Source: Actinomycetota bacterium (GTDB lineage: Bacteria > Actinomycetota > Nitriliruptoria > Nitriliruptorales > Nitriliruptoraceae). From it: a DNA stretch of 64,000 nt. The translations under genes and the position numbers were made by a program. Below, piece by piece: positions 52,137 to 61,938 of this stretch; within the stretch, counting starts at the first letter, position 1; every line of letters begins with the position of its first letter. The stretch lies in the NCBI GenBank assembly GCA_019347575.1, contig JAHWKY010000006.1, positions 62,001-126,000 of the forward strand, read 5' to 3'. The notes under the pieces were generated by a model. That model made no database searches, was not told the origin of the DNA, and saw only the letters and a list, made by a program, of their open reading frames with translations.

Positions 52137-52193
52137 GCGCCCGCTCCGGTCACGCTCCGACGTCCGCCGGAGCAGTGTGGTTGGTATCCGTTC

Positions 52194-52211
52194 CCTGACA
52201 CGGGTGTCAAG
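52194..52211. promoter_or_regulatory. CCTGAC-N6-GTCAGG operator, site 6
   Basis: CCTGAC ACGGGT GTCAAG matches 11 of 12 fixed bases. It lies 57 bases from the MaoC start and 100 from the divergent enoyl-CoA hydratase start. Confidence 0.65.
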
Positions 52212-52311
52212 TTGCACGACGAGAGCGGCACCCAGCGTGCGCCACGGTTGGGCGCCGTTCTCCTGTGACCTCACCGCTAGCGTGTCGGCTCCGTCGATGG
52301 GGAGCTGCGTC

Positions 52312-53133
52312 GTGGACGACTTCACCGCCATCGAGTACCGCGTCGACGAGCACGTCGCCTGGGTCACGTTGAACCGCCCCGACGTGCTCAACGCCTTCGA
52401 CGCGACCATGCGCGACGAGCTGCGGACGGTGTGGCGCACCATCCGTCGCGACCTCGACGTGCACGTGGCCATCCTCACGGCCACCGGCGACCGTGCCTTC
52501 TGCACCGGGATCGACCGGGCCGAGATCGCAGCCGGCGGAACCGCGGATGCTCGTGTGGGTGAGGTGGGAAGCAGAGCCAGCTACGTCCACTTCGACGACC
52601 CCGGCGGGATCATCGGACCGAAGTCGAACGACCTGTGGAAGCCGATCATCGCGGCGGTGAACGGCATGGCGTGCGGCGGGGCGTTCTACCTGCTCGGCGA
52701 GGTGGACATCATCCTCGCATCCGAGAACGCCACCTTCTTCGACCCCCACGTCACCTTCGGGATGGCGAGCGTCTTCGAGTCGATCCACATGGCCCAGCGC
52801 ATGCCCCTCGGTGAGGTGCTGCGGATGCAACTCACCGGCAGCCACGAGCGCCTCAGCGCACGACGTGCCTACGAGATCGGCCTGGTGAGCGAGGTCGTCT
52901 CGCAGGAGGAGCTCCCCGTCGCGGCACGGCGGCTCGCGAGGATCATCGCCTCGCAGCCAGCGCTGGCCGTCCAGGCGACGGTCCGATCGGTGTGGACCGC
53001 GTGGGAGATGGGACGTCGGCAGGCACTGGAGCAGGGGTGGGCGCTCATCGCGGCAGGGACCAGCGAGGAGGCACTCGCGGCCGGTCAGGCGCGCTTCGCC
53101 TCGGGCGAGCGCGTCGAGTGGCGGCTGCGGTGA
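52312..53133 (+). CDS. Enoyl-CoA hydratase/isomerase family protein
   Basis: A 273-residue crotonase-fold protein. Oxyanion motifs are DRAFCTGIDRAEI and AAVNGMACGGAFYLLGEVDI. The first catalytic Glu position reads GGAFYLL and the second FDPHVTFGMASVFES, so the usual two Glu are absent or displaced. Its chemistry could differ from hydration. GGGGAG precedes GTG 52312; ATG 52297 is an in-frame alternative. It is followed 40 bases later by a thiolase-like gene on the same strand. Confidence 0.88.
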   Translation: MDDFTAIEYRVDEHVAWVTLNRPDVLNAFDATMRDELRTVWRTIRRDLDVHVAILTATGDRAFCTGIDRAEIAAGGTADARVGEVGSRASYVHFDDPGGIIGPKSNDLWKPIIAAVNGMACGGAFYLLGEVDIILASENATFFDPHVTFGMASVFESIHMAQRMPLGEVLRMQLTGSHERLSARRAYEIGLVSEVVSQEELPVAARRLARIIASQPALAVQATVRSVWTAWEMGRRQALEQGWALIAAGTSEEALAAGQARFASGERVEWRLR

Positions 53134-53173
53134 TCCCCCAGCCGGCCAGGACCACGAGGATCAGGAGGGACGG

Positions 53174-54328
53174 ATGAGGAAGGCCGCGATCGTCGGCGCC
53201 GCACTGAGCGACGTCGGCCGGGTCGATGACCAGACGCCCTTCCACCTCCACTACCAGGCGTCCAGAAGGGCCATCGAGGACGCGGGGCTCGGCAAGCACG
53301 ACGTCGACGGGTTCATGTCCACCGGGATGGGGTTGCTGCAACCGGTCGAGGTCGCCGAGTACCTCGGCCTGCGTCCCACCTACGTCGACTCGACCGGCGT
53401 GGGCGGATCGACCTGGCTCGTGATGCTCGAACACGCCGTCGCGGCGATCGAGTCCGGTCTCGCCACCAACGTGCTGATCGTCTACGGCTCCACCGCCCGC
53501 GCGGATCTGAAGAAGGGGCTGCGCACGGCCAACCTCAGCTTCGGGGCGCGAGGGCCGGTGCAGTTCGACACGCCGTACGGGTTGAGCCTCATCGCGAAGT
53601 ACGCGATGACCGCGCGCCGGCACATGCACGAGTACGGCACGACGATCGAGCAACTGGCGAACATCGCCGTCGACTCGCGCTACAACGCGGGTCTCAACCC
53701 CGATGCCTACTACCGCGAACCGATCACCGTCGACGACGTGCTCGAGTCGGAGATGATCGCCGACCCGTTCACCAAGCTGCAGTGCTGTATCCGCTCCGAC
53801 GGCGGCGGGGCGATCGTGGTCAGCACGGCGGAGCGCGCGCGTGACCTGCGCCAGCCACCGGTCCACGTGCTCGGGACCGGCTCCACGACGAGCCACACGA
53901 CCATGAGCCAGTGGGAAGACTTCACCCTCTCGCCCGCAGCGAGATCGGGCAAGCTCGCCTTCGACCACGCCGATCTGCTTCCCGGCGACGTCGATGTGTG
54001 CCAGTTCTACGACGCCTTCACGATCATGGTCCTGATGACCTTCGAGGCGCTCGGCTTCTGTGAGCGCGGCGAGGGGGGGGCGTACCTCGAGGGCGGCACG
54101 ATGCGTGTCGGCGGAGCGATGCCGACCAACACCGACGGCGGCGGGCTGTCGGCCTGCCACCCGGGGATGCGTGGGATGTTCCTGCTGGTCGAGGCGGTGA
54201 AGCAACTGCGGGGCGAGGGCGGCGACCGCCAGGTGCCGCATGCCGAGGTGGCGTGCGTCAACGGGACCGGCGGCTGGTTCTCGTCGGCATCGACGATCCT
54301 GCTCGGCAGCAACGCGACGCGGGACTGA
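53174..54328 (+). CDS. Thiolase-like (Ltp-type) protein
   Basis: A 384-residue thiolase-fold protein of the lipid-transfer-protein/Ltp class. It has KAAIVGAALSDVGRVDD and VDSTGVGGSTWLVMLEHAVA (no Cys nucleophile). Later segments are QFYDAFTIMVLMTFEALGFC, where the Tyr aligns with the residue used by Ltp2 aldolases, and NTDGGGLSACHPGMRGMFLL. AGGAGGGAC precedes ATG 53174. Its likely partner is the DUF35 protein at 51194-51595. With MaoC, DUF35 and SDR neighbours it fits retro-aldol shortening of a branched acyl-CoA (inference). Confidence 0.92.
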   Translation: MRKAAIVGAALSDVGRVDDQTPFHLHYQASRRAIEDAGLGKHDVDGFMSTGMGLLQPVEVAEYLGLRPTYVDSTGVGGSTWLVMLEHAVAAIESGLATNVLIVYGSTARADLKKGLRTANLSFGARGPVQFDTPYGLSLIAKYAMTARRHMHEYGTTIEQLANIAVDSRYNAGLNPDAYYREPITVDDVLESEMIADPFTKLQCCIRSDGGGAIVVSTAERARDLRQPPVHVLGTGSTTSHTTMSQWEDFTLSPAARSGKLAFDHADLLPGDVDVCQFYDAFTIMVLMTFEALGFCERGEGGAYLEGGTMRVGGAMPTNTDGGGLSACHPGMRGMFLLVEAVKQLRGEGGDRQVPHAEVACVNGTGGWFSSASTILLGSNATRD

Positions 54329-54376
54329 GCGCCCTGCTAAACCTGGCCCCCCGAGCAGGGGGACGGGAGGTCGTTT

Positions 54377-56362
54377 GTGGTGCTGCGCACGATCGTGACC
54401 GCGACGCTGGGCGTGATGGCGCTCACCGTCGGGGCAGCCGTGGCGGTGGAGCCGGCTGCTCACCGCCTGCTGCTGTGGGACGACGACGAGGGCGATGCCG
54501 TGCCCGTCGATGCCTACGTGGTGGAGCCGGACGCGACCAGCCACCCGCTGGGGGCCACCGAGGCCGTGGCCTGGACACCCGAGGGTGGCGAGGTGATGGT
54601 GCTCGGCGACGACGAGGTGAGAGCCGTCGACCTCGGCACGGGAGACGAGCGTCTCGTCGCCGATGTCCGGGGCTCGGTCTCCCCCGACGAGCGTCACGTG
54701 GCGTACGCCCAGACGGTCGGCGAGGGTCCCGATCGCTGGACCCAGATGTACGTCAAACCTGCCATCGGTGGCGAGCCGGTCGCCGTCGGGGCGTTGGTCC
54801 CCGAGTCCGCTCCCGTCTCCCGCCCCGTCTGGGATCAGCAGAGCCACCGCTTCGCCTGGATCGGCGACGGACCGGGGGTGTGGCTGGCCGACGTCTCCGG
54901 ACAGGCGCGACGACTCACGGGCCCGGATCTCGACGCCCAGCAGGTGGCGTGGTCCCCTGAGGCGGACGAGCTCGCCTTCGTCGCCGCGCCCGACGGCGCC
55001 GACGCAGGGACCAGATCGGAGCTCTACCTCGTCTCGACCGACGGCGACGAGGTCTCGAGGCTGAGCAACATCGGGGCGGACGGCGGCTCGGTGCGTCCCG
55101 AGGTCGCTCCCGCCTGGCACCCCGACGCGTCGCGCATCGCCGTCGCCACGCGCGAGCCGACCTCCGGGTACGGACTCACCGTCGTCGGAGCCCACTCCGG
55201 TGAGGCGGTTCCGATCTCGGATCACGCCGACGCGTCGCGGGGCGGCCGTCTGAGCTGGACCCCGGACGGGCTGCAGCTCGCGTTCGATGTCGCTGCGGAC
55301 GATCCCGACTGCGACTGCACGCGCTGGGACACCTGGGTCCTCGACCTCGCCGAGCAGGCCCGCCACAGCGTGGATGCCGACGGAGATACCACGGTGACGA
55401 GCAGCGAACGGCACCCGGTCTTCGCCCCGGGCATTACCCGGCGTCGCGCCGGCGTGACCCGCATCCAGACCGCCGTGGCGATCTCGCGGCACACGTTCGA
55501 TGCTGCCGACGTGGCGGTGCTCGCCCGGGCCGACCTCTACCCCGATGCTCTGAGCGGCGCCCCGCTGGCCCACGCTCACGACGCCCCGCTGCTGCTGACG
55601 CCCACCGGCCACCTCGATGGGGAGGTCGCGGCCGAGCTCGTCCGGCTGGGTGTCGAGACGGTGTTCCTCCTCGGCTCCGAGGCTGCGCTCACGTCGGAGG
55701 TCGTCGACGACCTCGAGGAGCTCGGTATCACCGACGTGCGGCGACGAGGTGGCGCCGACCGCAACGGCACGGCGCGGCTGGTCGCGAAGGAGCTCGGACC
55801 ATCCGACCACGCCTTCATCGTGGAGGGTCGCGACCCGGACCCGACCCGCGGCTGGCCGGATGCCGTGAGCGTGGCGCCCCTCGCCGCCTTCGTCGGCTCA
55901 CCGGTCCTGCTGGTCGAGACCGACCTGCTCCCCGACGAGACCGCTCGGGCTCTGGACGAGGTCGGCGTCGAACGAGCCACGCTGATCGGTGGACCTGCGG
56001 CGATCGGTACCGACGTAGCCGACGAGATCGAGGCGCGAGGCATCACGGTCGACCGGCTCGCCGGCCAGGATCGCTACGCCACCTCGATGGAGGTCGCCGA
56101 GGCCGGTACCGCCGTCGGTCTGGATCCGGCCCGCTCGTGGTTCGCCACGGGGCGCGACTGGCCCGATGCGCTGGGAGCCGGTCCGGCGGTCGCAGCGACC
56201 GGCGGCGTCCTCGTGCTGCTCGACGGCTTCGACCTCGACGGCAGTCCGCACGTCCGGGCCTGGCTCGACACCGTCGACTTCGAGCGCATCGTGCTCGTGG
56301 GTGGCCCCGATGCCGTCGACCCTCGCGTCGCCGTCGAGATCGAGCGCCGGGCAGGGCCGTGA
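54377..56362 (+). CDS. Secreted TolB-like propeller protein with cell-wall-binding repeats
   Basis: A 661-residue exported protein. The signal peptide is TIVTATLGVMALTVGAAVAV. Residues ~40-340 contain WD40/TolB-like blades (SVSPDERHVAYAQ, VWDQQSHRFAWIGDG, VAWSPEADELAFVAAP, PAWHPDASRIAVATREP, SWTPDGLQLAFDVA). Residues ~350-660 hold three cell-wall-binding repeat 2 units (TRIQTAVAISRHTFDAAD, GADRNGTARLVAKELG, RLAGQDRYATSMEVAEAG), so the propeller should be held at the wall. GTG 54377 follows GGGAGG. It is 48 bases downstream of the thiolase-like gene but is functionally unrelated. Confidence 0.9.
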   Translation: MVLRTIVTATLGVMALTVGAAVAVEPAAHRLLLWDDDEGDAVPVDAYVVEPDATSHPLGATEAVAWTPEGGEVMVLGDDEVRAVDLGTGDERLVADVRGSVSPDERHVAYAQTVGEGPDRWTQMYVKPAIGGEPVAVGALVPESAPVSRPVWDQQSHRFAWIGDGPGVWLADVSGQARRLTGPDLDAQQVAWSPEADELAFVAAPDGADAGTRSELYLVSTDGDEVSRLSNIGADGGSVRPEVAPAWHPDASRIAVATREPTSGYGLTVVGAHSGEAVPISDHADASRGGRLSWTPDGLQLAFDVAADDPDCDCTRWDTWVLDLAEQARHSVDADGDTTVTSSERHPVFAPGITRRRAGVTRIQTAVAISRHTFDAADVAVLARADLYPDALSGAPLAHAHDAPLLLTPTGHLDGEVAAELVRLGVETVFLLGSEAALTSEVVDDLEELGITDVRRRGGADRNGTARLVAKELGPSDHAFIVEGRDPDPTRGWPDAVSVAPLAAFVGSPVLLVETDLLPDETARALDEVGVERATLIGGPAAIGTDVADEIEARGITVDRLAGQDRYATSMEVAEAGTAVGLDPARSWFATGRDWPDALGAGPAVAATGGVLVLLDGFDLDGSPHVRAWLDTVDFERIVLVGGPDAVDPRVAVEIERRAGP

Positions 56363-56496
56363 GGCGCCCCGCTCCGTGGAGACCTGGCCTCACTGGTGAA
56401 CATAACTCTCCACGAAGCGGCGTCGGCGGTCCGCGGCTAGAAGAACGGGACTAGCCTGGGTGCGCCCCCGGACCGTTCGACACCCGGAGCTGTCAG

Positions 56497-56981
<485 letters not shown>

Positions 56982-56985
<4 letters not shown>

Positions 56986-57022
56986 GAGGGCTGTGCGCCA
57001 CAGTGGCGCACAGGCCTCCTAG
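56982..57022. terminator. Strong bidirectional terminator hairpin
   Basis: CTAGGAGG-g-CTGTGCGCCA pairs with TGGCGCACAG-g-CCTCCTAG around a CAG loop: 18 base pairs with a single G-G mismatch. It includes the TAG stop of the peroxidase and ends 2 bases before the stop of the leftward Uma2 gene. Confidence 0.88.
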
Positions 57023-57023
57023 A

Positions 57024-57617
57024 TCAGTAAGGCAGCAGGTCGTCGACCGCCACCTCGAAGGCCCCCAGCGCCGTCGAGGCGATGCTCGCCCCGCCCGAGA
57101 CGAGGTCGGGATGCCCGTAGCTGCCGTCCGGTCCGAGCGAGTAGCGCTCGATGCGGTTGGCGTCGAGATCGACGAACCAGTACTCGGCAACCCCCGCCTG
57201 TTCGTAGACGCGACGCTTGCGCACGAGGTCATGCCGTCGCGTCGACGGTGACGACACCTCGACGACGAAGCTGGGCGTGACCCGGACGGGGTGCTCGATG
57301 CGCTCGTCGGTCGGGACCCAGAAGACATCCGGTTGGAGGGTGTGGTCGCCGAGCGCCACGTCCAGCGGCGATAGGCCGGTCTGCCCCACGTGCGCGTCCT
57401 CGTACGACCGGAGGCGCACCGCTAGCTCCAGCACGACACGCTGGTGTGCGGGCGTCGCGGAATCCGAGACGACGTCCGCCATCGGGTCGTCGACGGGCTG
57501 ACCGTCGATGTAGAGCCAGCCGTCGATGATCTCGCGGCGGACGTGGTCCTCGGGCGTGCGCCGCGACAGCTCCTCGTAGGTCCACGGACCCTTGCCGCTG
57601 CGCGTCTCGGCGACCAT
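57024..57617 (-). CDS. Uma2 family (DUF820) putative endonuclease
   Basis: A 197-residue PD-(D/E)XK-like protein. LQPDVFWVPTDERIEHPVRV supplies the Asp, and PSFVVEVSSPSTRRHDLVRK has the E-x-S-P-S..D..K core, followed by YEQAGVAEYWFVDLDANRIE. Uma2 proteins are common, often multi-copy, and of unproven function. ATG 57617 is the start. It is divergent from an amidohydrolase gene. No restriction partner is adjacent. Confidence 0.93.
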   Translation of the reverse strand: MVAETRSGKGPWTYEELSRRTPEDHVRREIIDGWLYIDGQPVDDPMADVVSDSATPAHQRVVLELAVRLRSYEDAHVGQTGLSPLDVALGDHTLQPDVFWVPTDERIEHPVRVTPSFVVEVSSPSTRRHDLVRKRRVYEQAGVAEYWFVDLDANRIERYSLGPDGSYGHPDLVSGGASIASTALGAFEVAVDDLLPY

Positions 57618-57716
57618 GACGACCTCCTCGCCCGTTCGTTCCGAGGCTACTCCCCTCGGTGCGGATGAGCCGTCCGCACACCGGGTCCCTGTGGAGTCCG
57701 CCGCGGAACGCGATAA

Positions 57717-57734
57717 CCTGACACGGACGTCATA
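57717..57734. promoter_or_regulatory. CCTGAC-N6-GTCAGG operator, site 7
   Basis: CCTGAC ACGGAC GTCATA matches 10 of 12 fixed bases. It ends 23 bases before the amidohydrolase start. Confidence 0.6.
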
Positions 57735-57757
57735 GACCGCGGGTGGGAGGCGAGGCT

Positions 57758-59047
57758 GTGCAGCCCGAGGACCTGATCCTGATCAGCGTGGACGACCACG
57801 TGGTCGAGCCCCCCGACATGTTCGATGGCCACGTCCCGGACCGGTTCAGGGACCGCGCCCCGCGCGTCGAGCGCCTCGACAACGGCGACGACGTGTGGGT
57901 CTACGAGGGTCAGCGCATCCCCAACATCGGTCTGAACGCCGTCGCCGGCAAGCCCCCCGAGGAGTGGGGCTTCGAACCCACCGCCTTCGATGACATCCGC
58001 GATGGCTGCTACGACGTCGACCGTCGTGTCGCGGACATGAGCCTCAACGGGGTACTGGCCTCCATGTGCTTCCCGAGCTTCGTGCAGTTCTGCGGTCAGC
58101 TCTTCGCCCGCACCGAGGACAAGGAGCTGGCGCTGACGATGGTGCGGGCGTACAACGACTGGCACATCGACGAGTGGGCGGGCAGCCACCCGGACCGGTT
58201 CATCCCCCTGACCATCCCGCCGCTGTGGGACCCCGAGCTGATGGCCGACGAGGTCCGCCGCGTCGCGGCGAAGGGCTGCCACGCGGTGACGTTCAGTGAG
58301 AACCCCGAGAAGCTCGGATGGCCCAGCTACCACAGCGAGCACTGGGACCCGTTCTTCCGCGCGTGCAGCGAGGAGAACGTCGTCGTCTGCCTCCACATCG
58401 GCAGCTCGAGCCAGCTCGTGATGACCGCCAAGGACGCCCCGATCGACACGATGGTCGTGCTGACCCCGATGAACTCGATCCAGGCGGCGACCGACATCCT
58501 GTTCAGTCCGACCCTGAGGAGGTTCCCCGACCTGCGCTTCGCGCTCAGCGAGGGCGGCATCGGGTGGATCCCCTACTTCCTGGAGCGCGTCGACTACGTC
58601 TACCAGCGCCACTCCCCGTGGACGCACCAGGACTTCGGCGAGAAGCTGCCCAGCCAGGTCTTCCTCGAGCACTTCACCCTGTGCTTCATCGACGACCAGC
58701 ACGGCATCGACGCCCGCCACGCCATCGGGGTCGAGAACATCACCTGGGAGTGCGACTACCCCCATAGCGACTCCTCGTGGCCGCACTCACCCGAGCTGGT
58801 GGCCAAGCAGCTCGACGGGGTACCCGACGACGAGATCAACGCCATCACCCACGGCAACGCGATGCAGCTGTTCAGCTTCGACCCCTTCTCGGTGCGGCCC
58901 CGCGGGCAGGCGACGGTCGGGGCGCTGCGCGCCGAGGCTGGCGACGTCGATCCGACCACCCAGGTCAAGCGCAGCAAGGCGGGTGCCCAGGACGGGTCGG
59001 TCGTGGGGTTCGAGGACCTCGTGAAGAAGATGAGCAAGCGCGACTGA
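57758..59047 (+). CDS. Amidohydrolase family (Amidohydro_2) protein
   Basis: A 429-residue TIM-barrel hydrolase or decarboxylase. SVDDHVVEPPDMF has the first metal-ligand position (DxH-like), VVCLHIGSSS the central His, FALSEGGIGWIPYFLERVDY a conserved Glu-Gly strand, and ECDYPHSDSSWPHS the final Asp. Relatives include ACMSD/LigW-type and uncharacterised sterol- or aromatic-pathway amidohydrolases of actinobacteria. GTG 57758 follows GGGAGG. Operator site 7 lies 23 bases upstream, tying it to the acyl-CoA regulon. Confidence 0.92.
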   Translation: MQPEDLILISVDDHVVEPPDMFDGHVPDRFRDRAPRVERLDNGDDVWVYEGQRIPNIGLNAVAGKPPEEWGFEPTAFDDIRDGCYDVDRRVADMSLNGVLASMCFPSFVQFCGQLFARTEDKELALTMVRAYNDWHIDEWAGSHPDRFIPLTIPPLWDPELMADEVRRVAAKGCHAVTFSENPEKLGWPSYHSEHWDPFFRACSEENVVVCLHIGSSSQLVMTAKDAPIDTMVVLTPMNSIQAATDILFSPTLRRFPDLRFALSEGGIGWIPYFLERVDYVYQRHSPWTHQDFGEKLPSQVFLEHFTLCFIDDQHGIDARHAIGVENITWECDYPHSDSSWPHSPELVAKQLDGVPDDEINAITHGNAMQLFSFDPFSVRPRGQATVGALRAEAGDVDPTTQVKRSKAGAQDGSVVGFEDLVKKMSKRD

Positions 59048-59084
59048 CTACCCTGGTCACCGTGGACCGAACCAGCGCCCCCTC

Positions 59085-59444
59085 GTGACCGACGTACCCG
59101 CCTACGAGCGGGTCGTGGCGATCGCCTCGTGCGGTTCCCGCTGGGAAGCCGACCTGAAGTGGTCCCTCCTCGACGCCGAGGGCTACCGCGTCACCGTCGC
59201 CAGTGACGATGCCGGCGGCCTCCACCCTGAGCTCGCCTACCTCGCCTGTGCGTACCGGCTCATGGTGCCCGAGGGCCAGGCGGAGTCCGCCCGTGAGCTC
59301 CTCGATGCGATCGAGGAGAGCTCCGCGGAGTTCGAGGGCTCGATCGAGCCCATACGGGCGTCGCGTGGCTGGTGGGCGGCTATCGCGGTGCTCATCATGA
59401 CGGTGCTGGCGTACCGGATCTGGTTCCTGCTCACGGCGGGCTGA
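59085..59444 (+). CDS. DUF2007-like protein with C-terminal membrane anchor
   Basis: A 119-residue protein. Residues 9-75 follow the DUF2007 (putative signal-transducing) fold: VAIASCGSRWEADLKWSLLD, AEGYRVTVASDDAGG, and YRLMVPEGQAESARELLDAI. The C-terminus is a membrane segment (WWAAIAVLIMTVLAYRIWFL). The start is GTG 59085 with no clear Shine-Dalgarno sequence. Its function is unknown; it lies 37 bases after the amidohydrolase gene and may be co-transcribed. Confidence 0.8.
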   Translation: MTDVPAYERVVAIASCGSRWEADLKWSLLDAEGYRVTVASDDAGGLHPELAYLACAYRLMVPEGQAESARELLDAIEESSAEFEGSIEPIRASRGWWAAIAVLIMTVLAYRIWFLLTAG

Positions 59445-59503
59445 CCGTTCCGCACAGGGCGCGCTAGCGTTCGTAGCCGCCGTCTGAGGGGCACCCCACA
59501 CCG

Positions 59504-60409
59504 ATGCGCATCCTCATCCTCTCCCGCAACGCGGGCCTGTACTCCACGAGCCGCCTGCGGCAGGCGGCGGAGGAGCGCGGCCACGAGGTGCGGGTCATCG
59601 ACTACCTGCGCTGCTACATGGACATCACCTCGCACCGCCCCGCGGTGCGCTACGCGGGACAGGCGCTGACGGACGCCGACGCGATCATCCCCCGCATCGG
59701 CGCGCCCCACACGTTCTACGGCACGGCGGTCGTGCGCCAGTTCGAGATGATGGGCGTGTACCCGGCGAACGAGTCGCAGGGGATCACGCGCGCCCGCGAC
59801 AAGCTGCGGGCCCTGCAGCTCCTGGCACGCGAGGGGGTCGGCCTGCCGGTCACGAGCTTCGCCCACAGCGCCAAGGACATCGACGGCATCATCGACATCG
59901 TGGGCGGCGCCCCGCTCGTGGTCAAGCTCGTCGAGGGGACCCAGGGCATGGGCGTCGTCCTGGCCGAGACGCGCAAGGCCGCGGAGTCGGTCATCGGCGC
60001 GTTCCGACAGCTCGACGCCAACATCCTCGTGCAGGAGTTCATCAAGGAGGCGGGCGGCACCGACATCCGCGCGTTCGTCGTGGGCAACCGCGTCGTCGCC
60101 GCGATGAAGCGCACGGCGGCACCCGGAGAGTTCCGATCCAACATCCACCGGGGGGGCAGTGCGAGCAAGGTCATACTCACGCCCGAGGAGCGCGCGGCGG
60201 CCAAGCGCGCGGCGAAGATCCTGGGCCTCGACATCGCCGGTGTGGACCTGATGCGCTCCAACCACGGACCCGTCGTTCTCGAGGTGAACTCCTCCCCCGG
60301 TCTCGAGGGGATCGAGACCGCGACCGGCAAGGACGTCGCCGGGGCGGTGATCGAGCACATCGAGAAGAACGCGCGCCCCGGCCGGACTCGCTCGCGCGGG
60401 AAGGGCTGA
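59504..60409 (+). CDS. rimK: RimK-type ATP-grasp ligase
   Basis: A 301-residue ATP-grasp enzyme of the RimK family, which adds glutamates to the C-terminus of ribosomal protein S6 or makes poly-glutamate. Landmarks: [59 protein letters not shown], the ATP loop [17 protein letters not shown], and the metal site [20 protein letters not shown]. Length and order match E. coli-type RimK. Its S6 target is not in the window. Confidence 0.95.
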   Translation: MRILILSRNAGLYSTSRLRQAAEERGHEVRVIDYLRCYMDITSHRPAVRYAGQALTDADAIIPRIGAPHTFYGTAVVRQFEMMGVYPANESQGITRARDKLRALQLLAREGVGLPVTSFAHSAKDIDGIIDIVGGAPLVVKLVEGTQGMGVVLAETRKAAESVIGAFRQLDANILVQEFIKEAGGTDIRAFVVGNRVVAAMKRTAAPGEFRSNIHRGGSASKVILTPEERAAAKRAAKILGLDIAGVDLMRSNHGPVVLEVNSSPGLEGIETATGKDVAGAVIEHIEKNARPGRTRSRGKG

Positions 60410-60421
60410 CCCGGGTCGAGC

Positions 60422-61054
60422 TCACGACCTCGTGGATCCACCGTCGGGACCGGCTGGCAGCGGGGTTCCAACGCGGTCGTGCCACGCCACCTCGTCGAGC
60501 GCTCGGCGACGGCTCGGGCCCAGCGGCTCGGCCGGGTACCCCAGCGGGATGACCGCGACCGGATCCCAGGAGGCCGGGGCGCCGGTGGCCTCACGCAGCT
60601 CGTCCGGCAGGTACGTCGCGAGTGTCGTCAGGACCGAGCCCAATCCTTCGGCCGTGGCGGCGATCAGGAGGTTCTGCACCGCGGGCCAGATCGACGGGCC
60701 CGCGTCGCCGGCTCCGGCGGCATCACGGTCGAGCAGGACGACGACCAGCGCCGGCGCCCCGCCGTAGCCGGCGCTCGCCGCCTCGTCGACGTCGACGAAC
60801 AGCGCCGGTGGTAGCGACGCCTCGGCGTGCGATCGCGCCCCGCCCTCCCAGACCTTGCTCGTGATCCCCGCGATCCGCGCTCGCGCGTCGCCGTCCTCGA
60901 CGACGACGAACCGCCACGGCTGGCGGTTCTCGGCGCTCGGGGCGCGCGTGGCCGCGGTGAGCACGGGGCGGAGCAAGTCCCACGGGACAGGATCGGGCCG
61001 GAAGTGACGGCACGCCCGCTGGCGTGCCATCACCTCGAGGAGGGTCGACGTCAT
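60422..61054 (-). CDS. Nitroreductase family protein
   Basis: A 210-residue FMN-binding nitroreductase-fold protein. It opens with LEVMARQRACRHFRPDPVPW, has the FMN segment AATRAPSAENRQPWRFVVVE, and AVQNLLIAATAEGLGSVLTT with VIPLGYPAEPLGP at the C-terminus. It reduces nitro, quinone or enone groups with NAD(P)H. ATG 61054 is chosen over a TTG 4 codons upstream. It is convergent with rimK and divergent from an amidohydrolase. Confidence 0.93.
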   Translation of the reverse strand: MTSTLLEVMARQRACRHFRPDPVPWDLLRPVLTAATRAPSAENRQPWRFVVVEDGDARARIAGITSKVWEGGARSHAEASLPPALFVDVDEAASAGYGGAPALVVVLLDRDAAGAGDAGPSIWPAVQNLLIAATAEGLGSVLTTLATYLPDELREATGAPASWDPVAVIPLGYPAEPLGPSRRRALDEVAWHDRVGTPLPAGPDGGSTRS

Positions 61055-61104
61055 GGCCGCATCCAACCAGGGAGGACGATCGCTCGCGCTTTAGGATGAG
61101 GCTC

Positions 61105-61938
61105 GTGATCATCGATGGGTGGGTCAACCTGTTCCCGGCGTCGTTCGGTCGTGCGTGGAGTGCGACCTCGGAGAACCGCAGCGTGGGTGAGCTCTTCGGC
61201 GGTCGTACCGGCGAGGGCAGCGAGGTGCACGCTCTGCTCGCCGACATGGATGAGGCGGGCGTGGACCGCGCCATCCTCACGCCCGGCCTGTCGGGTACGG
61301 GCGACCAGGCCGGTCTGCCGACGCTGGAGGAGCAGCTCGCCGTCGCGACCGAGCACGCGCCCCGGTTCGGGGTCGCCCCGGCGATCGATCGCGCGACCTC
61401 CCCGATGGACAACGCCCGGCACGTCCGCGACGTGGCCGCCCACGACCCCGTGGTGGCCGTGCGCGTCACGCCGCTGGTCGAGCAGTACCCCCTGAACCAC
61501 CGCCTGTACTACCCCGTCTACGCCGCCTGCGAGGAGGCCGGCCTCCCTGTCACGATCAACATCGGCGTACCCGGACCGCGCGTGCGGTCGGAGTGCCAGG
61601 ACCCCCGCCGGCTCGAGGACGTGCTGATCGACTTCCCGGACCTCGTGGTCGTCGGAGCGCACATGGGCCACCCCTACGAGGCGTTGCTGATCCAGTACCT
61701 GCTGAAGTGGCCGAACCTGTACCTGATGACGTCGGCGTACCTCGCGACCTACCTGGACGAGCGGTTGGCGCGGTTCATGAACTCGAGTCGGGGTCGTGGT
61801 CGCGTGCTGTTCGCATCGGATCACCCCGTGATCCCGCTGCCACGGGCGCTGACGGCGGCCCGCGAGGTTCCCCTCGAAGACGACGCGCGAGCAGCGTTCC
61901 TCGGGGACAGCGCCGGACGGGTCTTCTTCGGGCTATGA
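61105..61938 (+). CDS. Amidohydrolase family (Amidohydro_2) protein
   Basis: A 277-residue TIM-barrel protein. It begins IIDGWVNLFPASFG, in which the usual DxH metal pair is replaced by DGW; later it has INIGVPGP, VVGAHMGHPYEALLIQYLLK and FASDHPVIPLPRAL. The loss of the first metal His suggests altered or absent metal chemistry. GTG 61105 matches the family start; ATG 61096 is an alternative. TAGGAT at 61092-61097 could be a -10 element for a leaderless transcript starting at 61105. The stop overlaps the next start (ATGA). Confidence 0.88.
   Translation: MIIDGWVNLFPASFGRAWSATSENRSVGELFGGRTGEGSEVHALLADMDEAGVDRAILTPGLSGTGDQAGLPTLEEQLAVATEHAPRFGVAPAIDRATSPMDNARHVRDVAAHDPVVAVRVTPLVEQYPLNHRLYYPVYAACEEAGLPVTINIGVPGPRVRSECQDPRRLEDVLIDFPDLVVVGAHMGHPYEALLIQYLLKWPNLYLMTSAYLATYLDERLARFMNSSRGRGRVLFASDHPVIPLPRALTAAREVPLEDDARAAFLGDSAGRVFFGL

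Noticed and set aside
53045-55810. Long minus-strand open frame opposite thiolase-like and TolB-like genes
   Set aside because: It is a mirror frame of real genes, with no recognisable domain.
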